From contig LUGG01000006.1 of the NCBI GenBank assembly GCA_001683735.1, positions 744,001 through 808,000 of the forward strand: a DNA stretch of 64,000 nucleotides, written 5' to 3'. This DNA is from Grifola frondosa. Lineage: Eukaryota; Basidiomycota; Agaricomycetes; Polyporales; Grifolaceae. The position numbers and the translations under genes were made by a program. Below are positions 48,699 to 58,909 of the stretch, in pieces (positions within the stretch are counted from its first letter, which is position 1; each line of letters begins with the position of its first letter). The notes under the pieces are model-generated. The model was not told the DNA's origin. It was given only the letters and a program-made list of their open reading frames with translations, and did no database searches.

Positions 48699-51600
48699 CT
48701 ATGAAGAGATAGCGTCGCCTATGCTGCCGGGATCTCCCATCGAAGGCGAGATAGCTGGAGATGGCCGCACACCCTCAGCAGCGGTACATTCTGCCTCCCC
48801 GCCGCGATCGTCCAGGGACATCGCGCCCACTTTGTCAACCAAAATGGCATTCGCCATTCCCTCGCCCTTCTGCCGGATTTTGCCCTCTTTCTCCTTCACC
48901 TCGAACCGATCTCTCTCCGTCCTGACACTATTCGGGGTACTAGTACTTGCGCTACGCGGCCCTGCCTTGGGATTGAACAATTCGCTGTTGCCTTTGGGCG
49001 GGGGCCTCTCGAATGCATGATCCTGCTCGTCAAGCCGCAAATTTGGAGTAGCGTTCGGGGACGGAGTAGTGTGCGAGTTGGGGTAGTGCACCAATGCACT
49101 ACCCTGAGGGTTCACGTTCCCCTGTGGCCCAGGCATCATGACGCGTGAGATAGTCGCATTGGTCCATGCACCGCCGACCACAGGCTGCCGTTTCTCGGGA
49201 CCGGAGGAGAGCGGCGGGAAGTCATTCGAGTGAAGGTTGGGATGTGTTGCATGTTGTTGTGCCAGGTGCGCCTGCCCGCCGATCCGTGCGGGAGACATTG
49301 TGCGTGAATTTGGGTTGCTGTGATCATGATGCCGAGGATGCTGAGGCTTCAGCCCGACAGCCCAGTCGGGACGAGCAGGGAGAGGATGCTTTGAAGAGGT
49401 GGACGTCGATGTGAATGTGCGGCGCGAAGAGGAAGTGTGGTAGAAGACGACTGTGAGATCGCGAAATATAATGGAACAGACGCAGACAAAAAGAGCGCCA
49501 ACCACATGAAAGAGAGCAGTTACAACATGACTCAGAGACGGAACCGATAACACGGGAAGCGGTATAGAAAGATTGACTCACTGTAGTTGATGACGTCTCA
49601 TCACCCGGAGTTCTTGCTCCAGCACTCCCACTCGCACTGGATGCTGTGGACGTCCTCCTCATGGCGGAACTTAATCGCGGACCTACAATATCGTTATTTC
49701 CCATTCCATTACCTGGACCGCCGATGTTGTACGTGTATCCGGCCATACCAGCACCGGGACCGTAACTCCAATTACCACGTGCACGGGGTGCTCCTCGTCT
49801 GTTGCCTCCATTCATGCCACCATATTGGCCATTGGTACTATTCCTCGAAGATGCGCGACTATGGTTATTCATATCAACACCATTCGTATTGACGGAAGCA
49901 TCCATACTCGATGGCCGCGACATATCACTTGAATGGAACACCTGACCTTGCATTTGCTGCACAGGTGAACTGATCTGGGGCACAGGCTGGAAGGGGGAGG
50001 CTGGTAGTATCCCTGTGGAGCGTATGGGTTATAATGAGGTGCAGCCTGCATATACGGATATTGCTGGACATTTTGGATTTGAGTGGGTGAAGAGGTGTCG
50101 GAATTGTTAGGCGTTCGGTTTAATGGGGGATGTTGAGGCACGTGAGGAGGAAGCGGAGGTTGTCCAGGAGGCGGTGAGTGCGGCCACATGTACGGAGGGG
50201 CAAAGGGGACTGGTTGCGGAGCTGGTTGAGGAGCAGGGTACATTGGCTCTCCAGCCGCTGGGGTCACCGGGTCTGAATGGTGCGCCGGCGGAGGCTGATA
50301 TCCATACGGCGGATAGAACGAGAAAGCGCCGAGATATGGTTGGCTTGGACCGGGTGTATATGGTGGATAGATATAATGAGCGATATAGCCTGGTGGAGGC
50401 GCCTGAGGATTATTGTATTGCGTCGGATCATAAGATGTAGGCGGAGGCGGCTCATACAAGGACGCATATGTGAACGATGGTGAGGTAGCCCGTGAATTTC
50501 GCGAGCTGCCGGACCCATTCGCATTGTAAGATGCACCAGACGATCTCAGTGATCGAGATGATGAGCCCACAGAGACACCTCTGCGGCTGTCCCTCTTGTC
50601 ACGCGTAGCAGGCCCTGACCACTCGCTCTCAGTGGCTGCTGAGCTACCGGAGTCGTCTATGTCGCCAATGCTACTGCGTCCACCGCTGTTAGAGCCAGAG
50701 CCGGAGACAAGACTGAACGTCGATGAATTGGCGCTCATATCTTTATCCTTCTCCTTATCCTTTTCCTCGAAGCCCATGAAGATCCTGGATCGCGCTTCAA
50801 GATAGGCAGCTTCTCGCTCTTCTATGGTTTTAAACCTCTTCATGCTACTTCCAGTCGCATTGCTGCGACCACCAACGCTGCCCGTTTCGGACGGCTCGAC
50901 ATCTGACAGGTCGGCGTCTTCACCTGCGGTGGAGCCAGGCTGAGAGTACTGTCTTCCTCTGGAACGGTCAATCCGGCGCATAATCTGGAAGGCAGGCTGC
51001 GAGGACTCCTCAGCGGGAACAAGCTCGCTTATTCGTCGGGCTGGACTGGTGGATGTTCAAGATCAGTGGAGGGCTGAGGTAGACGATGCACGAAGACATA
51101 CATCCTACTCTCCGAGCGGAAGTAGATCAAGATATTCTTTGTAGTAGGATCGGTTTCAGGGACAAGTTTGTAATAGGCTGAGCATCTATGAACCAGTAGT
51201 CGCTGGTACGAAGTGGACGGATTCAAGTCAATCTTGATCCTAGAAGGTAGACCAGAACATCAGCATCAGTTTTTGCAATGTCATAATCAACAAGATAACA
51301 GATTCTCGGGAAGACTGACGGCGAGGTATCGCCTCCTCAACAGTGTCGTGTGATGGACTGTCGTGAGATGTGTCCCCATACTCACCTGCGATCGTTTATG
51401 AGGCTTTCCATCGATTCTCCCAGCTTGAGCACATAGATTCTATCCTTGCTACGCAACGCCTCGAGAATCTGAGGATCCGGCTCTACATCTGCATTAATGC
51501 TAGCAGCTAAGTCCACCGAACCAGCAACGCCTGCCAGCACGTCGGGAGGACGGACTCAGATGTGTGACCGCTGAGATGGCATCCACTGATGGTGATAGGG

Positions 51601-51814
51601 TGATGGAAGAAGGTTGTACGTAGTGGATTTCCGGTGCACTTGTGCTGGTGCTGGTGGCGGCGCTTGCATTTGTAGGAATCGCCATTGGAGGGAGGGGTGA
51701 TTGAGAGTTAGGACGAGAAAGAACAGGAAGGTTGTCGATGGATTGCGCAAGAGGTGCAAGCCGGGTGGGTGATTCTAGTGTTGGATGGATAAATGGGTTG
51801 CGCAGCCTCAGCAT
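48699..51814 (-). CDS. R3H-SUZ domain RNA-binding protein
   Basis: Resembles metazoan R3HDM/Encore-type proteins that bind single-stranded RNA. The R3H core follows 'ADVEPDPQILEALRSKDRIY': after an intron comes 'LNPSTSYQRLLVHRCSAYYK' (R-x3-H) with 'LVPETDPTTKNILIYFRSES'. The SUZ domain is 'PAFQIMRRIDRSR', later 'FKTIEEREAAYLEARSRIFM'. The rest is a Pro/Tyr/Gln-rich low-complexity tail, including 'SSASGSAGARTPGDETSSTT'. That tail joins 'HPLPARPDWAVGLKPQHP' across an intron of about 200 nt and ends 'GDPGSIGDAISS'. The start is uncertain: ATGs at 51814 and 51685 are both in frame. Two 1-nt slips: near 51545-51552 before 'LAGVAGSVDLAASINADV', and in a C/T run at 49993-50003 before 'QPVPQISSPVQQM'. 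Low-complexity tails of this type favour RNP granules (inference). Confidence 0.8.
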
Positions 51815-52276
51815 GGAGAAACGAGAGCTAGAGGGCTGGGCTCGCTTATGACGCTCACCACACGCCCTCAAGATAGTTAAAAGAGATCATACGCACCGAC
51901 AGACATGAATTGCGGGTTATATGAGAGTTCTTGCGGTGCAAATCAATGGAAGGGACACGTTTTGAGAGGAATGAGAGGATGGGTTCATCAGGTCAAAGGC
52001 TAAGCACTTAGCACGACCATGTTCAAAGGCGCCAAGGTCATAAGCGCTGGTGCTGTACTTCACAACTCCGCTTTTAAATAAACTCGCTTGCCGTCGTTGC
52101 TACGAGTTACACATGATTTGCTCGCCCTTAGGTTTCAAAGGAACATGATTGTATATAAAATTACAGCCATATAGGGATGTCCGTTAGAATATCTACATCT
52201 AGTGTACAGGTTGAGAGGCATGGAAAACTTGGTAGATATTGAAACTCAGGCTGTAGTAAGGAATACCAGAATTCAG
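51815..52276. other. Intergenic region
   Basis: About 0.46 kb with the promoter of the R3H gene (-) and the 3' flank of the transporter (-); no element recognised. Confidence 0.4.
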
Positions 52277-54163
52277 TCAATCGCCGTGTCCGAATGAAGA
52301 TATCGAGACCGAGACCCACCAGAAAACAAATATGAACATTCCATAAATTGCTAACCCCAGTGCAGCCTTCGTCAGCATCTTGTTTGCATTGGGGTCGTTA
52401 CGGGACAGCTACGTGAGGGACTAGAGGTGAGCAGCCCATTGAACGAATCATGATAAACAGCAACTGCTGACCTTCCAGTAGAACAGCCCAGGCAAGATGA
52501 AAGAAATCGTGGTTGATCCCGTGGAGCCCACGAAGGATAACACTATGATACGTAAACAAGTACGTGTCGATACGTCAGACATTAAACAAATTGACATTTA
52601 CGAAGAACGCACCCATCTGTAAGTCGTCGACGAAATATGCTATCATGAATCCACTAGCAATGATTCCAACAGAAAGCAGGGTATGCTTGAATGGGCTCAT
52701 GTCTGAGCTCCCATGCTCATCTTCTACCTCCTCGTCATCTCCGTCTACGATCTTCGCCGCAACGTGTCCAGCATGGAAAACTTTGTCCAGACAATTGCGA
52801 CACGGATGCACCTGGAGGGGGTAAGAGAACATTACCAAGACCACGATGGCCAATTGGCCCACTGCGATGAAGAGTGATGTAGATGGATACATTGCTATGA
52901 TATTGGCGCCAACCTATCATTGATCATTAACGGGCTGATAATCAACACAATATCAGAGGGACCTACTTTGGAACCAAATGTCAAGTAACCAAACACAGCA
53001 ATTATTTCGTATATCAAAGCAGCGGACCCAATGGATGTGCCGACAACTATGTTCATACGCTTCTGGGTATTCGAGGATATCTCGTTAAATATAGGAAAGA
53101 GCTAGAGGCGAACATCAGTATATGATATCTATATTTAAGAGCAACCTTACATTCTGTGCGCAGGTATATGCGAAGACCTGTACAGGGAATGTCGAGATGA
53201 AACTCGGCGTAAAGTGTATAACATGGATATCTCCCGGCGCAGTGGTGCCCTCGAGCGGGAAGAAATAACACACGATGACAATCACCACCAGATAGGCTGC
53301 AGACGTACATCAGCACAGCATAATCGAATATAAATTTACTAAAATAAAGCACCTACCCACAGAGAACAGGGCGATATAACTGGTGTGTCTAAGGCTATCT
53401 AGTCTACGCAAGAACGCCAGCGGGATCAGCGGAATCATGATTATAGAGACCCAGTTACGTCCAGAGAGCATCCATACGGGGGAACAGTATCTGGAGAGGT
53501 GAGATCATGGTATAGAGCGGAGACGACGTTGGGCATAAGAGACTTGATGATAATGAGGTAACTTAAAGTAAAAGGTTATGAAACGCTGCCATTACTGAAG
53601 CTCTTGTGTTCAATACGTACCTGATAGAAACACCAAAGCATTTTATGGCAATAGCAGCATCGAAGAAGACAGCAGCCCGAGGAAAGGTCAACTCAGCAAC
53701 AGTAAAGAAGGATGCCCTCCGGTGGGGTGCCTTGACGGCACATAGTGAGAGGAGGTAAAGCCCAAAGGCAGCGACACCACCAGATGACAGGCAGGTGATT
53801 ATCCCTGGGATGATACCAGCTGAAGCCATGGCCTAGGATTGTCATCATAGGATATCAGAACTAAACTCTCACCGACGATATGCGTAATCACATACCAATG
53901 GAAATGTAAGCATTCCTATCAAATTCAATCAGCATAGTAATTACATCGCCACTATGTAAGGTACACTCACCACTCCCAATGATTGTATTCGCCAAGTTAC
54001 TGATGGAGCTCGACAATGTCGCGTGCCCGTCTCTCTTACCGGGCCTTGTGGCTGAGCGCGAATCACCGCCGAGCAGCGCATCACCCTCTCCAGCAATACC
54101 TATCCTCGGCTCATCATCCACAGCATGATACTGAGAAGACGCTACACCATAAGTCTGTACCAT
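52277..54163 (-). CDS. Vacuolar-type amino acid transporter (AVT/SLC38-like)
   Basis: Polytopic transporter of the amino acid/auxin permease superfamily. After an acidic cytosolic N-terminus come 'SISNLANTIIGSGMLTFPLA' (TM1), 'GIITCLSSGGVAAFGLYLLS' (TM2), 'YLIIIKSLMPNVVSAL', 'VWMLSGRNWVSIIMIPLIPL' and 'AYLVVIVIVCYFFPLEG'. 'FAYTCAQNLFPIFNEI' and 'LSFVGSTGSTTISFILPG' follow, with a terminal helix before the stop at 52277. The fold, the NIIGSGML-type TM1 and the Asn-Glu in 'FNEI' match AVT5/6/7-type vacuolar efflux carriers; the substrate is not readable. The exon at 53896-53915 is only 20 nt. One missing base in the C/G run 53478-53482 precedes 'VWMLSGRNW'. The frame stays open upstream of the ATG at 54163, so the N-terminus may be longer. 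Confidence 0.85.
53896..53915 (-). other. 20-nt micro-exon of the transporter
   Basis: Bounded by AG/GT on both sides, it supplies 'GMLTFPL' of TM1 and links phases 1 and 0 of the neighbouring exons. Confidence 0.75.
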
Positions 54164-54468
54164 CTCGTATGCGTCGTCAGAGTCTAAATCAGGGTCTAAA
54201 GGACTGGAAGCGGCAGCTCGGTGCCCTGAAGACGGGAGGTCTATGGCGGTCGCAAGTGCAAGACCAGCAGCTGGCCTGGAGTTATACGAAGTGGTCCAGT
54301 GTAATGAGGAGCAGGATAAAGCTGAAGCCAGGTTGCTCAGCGCACACGAGCCCGCAAGGTGTATTCAAGAGGTGTGGCTCCGGCCGGAACCGTCTGGTGA
54401 TAGTATTTGTCCATGTTTCTTTCCAAGGCCTTTGGTCAACAACTGCAAACAGTCTTCTCCTCACTGCA
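54164..54468. other. Divergent promoter region (transporter / RPB4)
   Basis: 305 nt between divergent starts. The transporter frame remains open through about 54360, so part may be coding. No distinct motif. Confidence 0.4.
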
Positions 54469-55080
54469 ATGTCCACTCCGCGTCTGCGCCACCGCCCGCA
54501 AGTCGAGGAGGAAGATGCAGCCGCGCTGAAGCTTGGTCCTGGTATGTTATATATTTCATGGATTCTGTGCATCTTTGTCATTCATTTACATGGTAGTAGA
54601 CCAATGCTGGTTGTCTCCTTATATCTGAGGTGAAATACCTTCTTGAGAACAGAGACAAAGATGCACCGGATACTGCGTATGAAAACTTGGGTTAGCAAGG
54701 ATGTCACTTATACGGATGCAGTGTCTACAACAAGACCCTTGAGTACGTAAAACTTTCGCGAAGTTTAACACCACCGACTCTGCGAGTGCGGTTCGAGAGT
54801 ACGTCGCCGTGGACTATGATCAACAGTTGATCTAGAAGCTTTGCTACAGAGCTCTAAGAAGAGAGCCGGCGTTGACGCAGTTTGAGACGGCGCAAATAGC
54901 GAACCTATGTCCGGTCACCGCGGAGGAAGCAAAAAGCATCATTCCAAGGTCAGACGTTCCGACATTGCGCTCACTTGCCGAGGACTTACTGGCATTGCTC
55001 TCAGTTTGGTCAAGCTCGACGATGACAGGCTACAGGTGCTTCTGGACGAGATCCAGACGATGAGGAAGTTCCAATCATGA
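54469..55080 (+). CDS. RPB4: RNA polymerase II subunit Rpb4
   Basis: Stalk subunit of RNA polymerase II (with Rpb7), acting in initiation and in coupling to mRNA decay. Spliced by eye: 'MSTPRLRHRPQVEEEDAAAL' (54469 on), then 'GCLLISEVKYLLENRDKD', 'VYNKTLEYVK', 'FAKFNTTDSASAVREALRRE', 'ALTQFETAQIANLCPVTAEE', 'AKSIIPSLVKLDDDRLQVLL' and 'DEIQTMRKFQS' with TGA at 55078. Introns fall near 54541-54597, 54700-54732, 54800-54850 and 54950-55003. One base is missing from the A run at 54749-54752 (VK-TFAKF), and the exon 1/exon 2 junction is one base out of phase. The 'FETAQIANLCPVTAEEA' stretch is the strongest family match. No single ORF covers the gene, so it is easily missed. Confidence 0.8.
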
Positions 55081-55316
55081 CGCGTTCCAAACTTCTACCA
55101 GGCATGCGTTCAGCATCCGGATTATTTTCATGCACTTCACAGCCGCTGTCTCACGCCCCACGAAGACGCATGCAGAGTGGTGAATGGTTGATGTGCAAGG
55201 CGAACTTCTACCTATCAGCGTGCACACATCATACATGTAGTGTCATCTACGTCTTTAGAGGACGTACGTCAGACACAGATCATTGTAGTTGTGCTAGGGA
55301 TTGGTCATTATGACAT

Positions 55317-57593
55317 TCAGCCTTCCATATCAGCCAGCTGGGTTTTATTCAATGCACCCTCACTCTCCTCTTCCTCCTCTTGTGATTCAACATCGGCCGC
55401 GCCTTCACCGCCGGCAGGGAACGTCGTGGCGTCGAACCGTCTTTTTTCCTTGAAAGGGTTGTTTCTACGCTCGCCCTTCTTTATCACAGCCGCGGCAGGT
55501 ATAACACCTTTTGGGTTCAAATAAAGTAAGTCATTCCCAGAGTAGGCGTCGATAGATCGAACCCAGGCGTCGAATCTGTGATCGAAGGGAAAATTCATCC
55601 ACATGCAGGTCAAACAGTAAAAGTATATTGCGACATACACGCCACCTGGCCCTCAATGGCCCTCATCCTTGAGTAGATATGTTCCTGTTTGAATTTGTCA
55701 ATCGCCTCGCGGTGCACTTCGAAGTCAATCTCTCGGCGATAATCCGGGTGACTAGACTCCTTCCCTTCGTTAGCCGCCATTACTTTCCTGCTGTATGACT
55801 CAAATATTGGGTATTCCAGCAAGAGGCCAGCGCGGGCATTTTAGGGATGAACGCCATTCGCGGGCCGTACAGCTGAGCTCGACATGAAAATTCAGTAAGC
55901 AGGCACGGCGACGGGCTATGCGGATGAAGTACCTCTTCAATGATATGGGGAGGTGTGCCCGTGCGACAGGCCAAAACCAAAGCGGACATCATCTTGCGCT
56001 ATATACCACAACTACGAATGAGTGTAATAACAGAATTATCGGCATGATACCCACGATCTGGTGTGTATGTCAGATTAGTATATATTCATTCGAATATGCA
56101 ATATCTCACCTGATGCAGCATGAAGCTCTGCCCGTGGAACATCACTTCGATCCATTCTGTGTCCCCATGCACGACTGGATCAGCGATCTAACATCAGGTC
56201 GGTCGGGCAGTAAGACAAAGAACAGACCCAAGACGATCAACATGGCGAACCTGTATCGACTTCATATGTCGCTGACAACTCCGGTCACCAAAGCCCCTTC
56301 CAACTGTATAATTGTGGAAATTGTGCGTGCCCAGGAATTTTTCTACGGTCTCCCGTAGCGAAGCCATGAGCTCAGGTGTGACTCTGTAATCGCGCTTCCT
56401 CCGTAGGTCATCCTCGGCGGTTGACTCCGCCTCAGCGGTTGCCCAGAAGGGATGTGGATGGTGTCAGCACCGTGCTCGATCAGAGTCTGATAGACTCCGC
56501 TCCCGGGTTTTGGTGGAACCATTAGATACGACGGGAAGTAATAGCTGTATTTGCGGCTGTCACATGTCCTGTTCCTTGAGTGTCAATACCGGCAAATTTC
56601 ACGAAGCATTGATGAGACCTACGTCCGTGCGTTGAACGAGTTTTGAACACGAAGCTTTCGGACAGAATGGCATCAGCGACATATGTCGAAAATTCGGGAT
56701 GACAGGAGGGACGCACGATACTCCATAGCCGGATTTCAGGTGGGAGCTCCTCGTTAATGCGGGCCACGAGATTGGGGACTCCGGGGATGACATTGATCAC
56801 TTTCATTGACACGACGTTCCCTGCAGCATGCACGCCAGCATCGGTGCGGGCAGCGCGACCCAGGCTCACCTTAAACGTACCATTCGTCCCCGTCACACCT
56901 CTTGCAGAAAATGGAGATCTCACCTTTACAGGGTTATCTGCATTATCCTGCGAGACCGCACCGACTTTCACCAGCGCATCAAACAGTACGCCCTCTATCG
57001 TGCGTGAATTAGGGTGTGGCTGGCTGTAAAGTAATAAGGCCCGAGGTCTTCACCTCCGTTCCGGCAATGCGTAGTGGCTTGTACGTACATTTGCATCCCG
57101 CTATACCCCGCGCCACAAAATCCAATCAAAAGCGCGCACTGTCTCTTGGGCAGTCGTGGAGCTTTGGGTTCCCCGTTGTCTGGAGCCTCTTCCCATCTGC
57201 TCGAGTGCCCCGCCGAACCCGGACATAATCTTTCTTCTCCTTGCTCTTCTTTGACCCGCTAGTATTCTGTTTTCGTTTTCCTTCCCGCTTGTCTGCCCCT
57301 CCCGGAGCTGGTTCGGGTACCTCGTCTGGGTTCTCAGATGCATACTTTGGACGCTTGACAGGTGCATCGGGATTTTCCTCATTTTCCTGCGGCCTTTTCG
57401 GACTAGGACCAGCAGCCTCCGGAGGAACTTCCACGGGGTCGACTTCCATAGTATATGGTCGAGAAGGCGTGAATGAAACGAATGGGAACAATTGAAAGTT
57501 AGTATGCGATAGAATCGGCCGCAGTTTGTATGAAGTGCATGCGATCCAACGTCTGGAAAGGCTCCCAGCGAGTCTCAGAGGGACTGGAAGCAT
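55317..57593 (-). CDS. PUS1: tRNA pseudouridine synthase Pus1
   Basis: TruA-family enzyme isomerising uridine in tRNAs (and snRNA/mRNA). '[20 protein letters not shown]' begins the catalytic fold; the catalytic aspartate is in '[17 protein letters not shown]'. '[19 protein letters not shown]' spans an intron; '[20 protein letters not shown]' and '[19 protein letters not shown]' follow. The tail includes '[20 protein letters not shown]' and an acidic end with stop at 55317. The first ATG (57593) gives an Arg/Leu-rich presequence '[20 protein letters not shown]', while a second in-frame ATG at 57449 starts '[12 protein letters not shown]'. One-base slips lie near 57185-57205 (before '[15 protein letters not shown]') and at 55825-55828 (before '[11 protein letters not shown]'). 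Convergent with RPB4. Confidence 0.88.
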
Positions 57594-58909
57594 GTACCAG
57601 TTCCGGTAAACGTTGCCTTTTGCGGAAAAAATCCGGCGTTTTGAATCTTTGGAGGTTACGACTCGTAGCGGCTGAATAAAAAATTAACGGGAGTGCCTAC
57701 ACTAGGAGGGGCACTTATGTATAAGCTACAAGTCCACCTCAGTCTTGGATTACTTGTGTAGAGAGTCAGAGACGTCGGACCACCTATCACGAACAACATT
57801 GCTCTGTGCGATTATCACTCTGGAGCCGGACCCAGGCTCCTGACCGTACAAGTTCATATCTTACAGCAAAGACCAAGAGAGAAATAAGACTCTAGTTACT
57901 AGCGTTCCATCGTGTACCAACCCGAAATCAAAGACATGAGTATGTATTATGCTAATTAAAGCCTCAGGACGGATTTCACTTTCCACAAGTTGTCCAGGTA
58001 CTCTAACCTCTAAGGTCTGTTCTCAGTACTTGTGTGTATCAACCCACATGTATATGTGGCCCGATTCCGAGGCCTCCTGTGTGGTGCAGACGATCGAATC
58101 CACAGGAGGGCAAGAGTTCTGATCATTACTTCAGATAAATAACGCGACTGAAGATAGAGATATATGTGCATGTGGGCTCAACATGGGACGCTCGGCGTAG
58201 TGCACCTTGTCTTGGTCTTGCAATATGAAGAGGAAAGTCAAAAGTATGTCATGTCTAACGGTTGCAGTTCCGTGATCGAAACAAAAAGCCTTCGGCATGT
58301 TTTATCCGAATAACATAAGGCATAAGTGATGGACTCACAGCAAGTCAATGTCTGCATACACCGTCGTGGGTTCCAAGCCTCCCTCGTCTGTCGACAGAGG
58401 CTATCAAACAGACAGTGCAAGGTACAACAAATTTTCGGAGACAAGCCTGCACGAGGTGATGCTGGTCAACATCGTACGACTTTCCCTTAACCGCCCGAAT
58501 CCATGGACGGCGCCATCAAGTGACTTGCCGGTCATGTTCATAAAACGAGTCGCAGATTGCAGCCAGGATGATGACGTGTAACAACCAGGCAGGACAAGTC
58601 CTCATAGTGAGCATAAGAGGACGCCCATTGAGCAGATGGACATAGAGTAGCCTTCACTTAAACTCGAGAAGCATATGCATGCCGGCTGTTGACAAAAGAT
58701 TGACAGGGATGGAAGGTCGGAGGTTGCGAGCGGAGGAGCCACGCGCGTCGCGCGCTGGAGATGTGGATAAAAGCGTGACCTCCGATCTCTCATTTCCCTT
58801 TGCCTCTCGGAGTCTCCTTGCCTCCTCCACCTTTTGCATGTTCCTCCATTGAAACTTAGCTTCAACCTAATATCATTTTTGACGTTCACGACTACACTTC
58901 TACCTAATC
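57594..58909. other. Gene-poor 1.3-kb interval (PUS1 / MTHFR divergent promoters)
   Basis: No protein recognised. It contains two inverted repeats (CCACAT-GTAT-ATGTGG at 58044-58059; CCTCCTGT...ACAGGAGG at 58073-58109) and short ORFs without features. Possibly regulatory DNA or an unannotated non-coding transcript. Confidence 0.35.
58073..58109. repeat. Inverted repeat, 8-bp arms
   Basis: CCTCCTGT at 58073-58080 and its exact reverse complement ACAGGAGG at 58102-58109, with a 21-nt loop. Confidence 0.5.

Noticed and set aside
54016..54633. Plus-strand ORF overlapping the transporter N-terminus and the first RPB4 exon
   Set aside because: Its first part is antisense to the transporter coding exon. 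Only the MSTPRLRHRPQVEEED part is real, as RPB4 exon 1.
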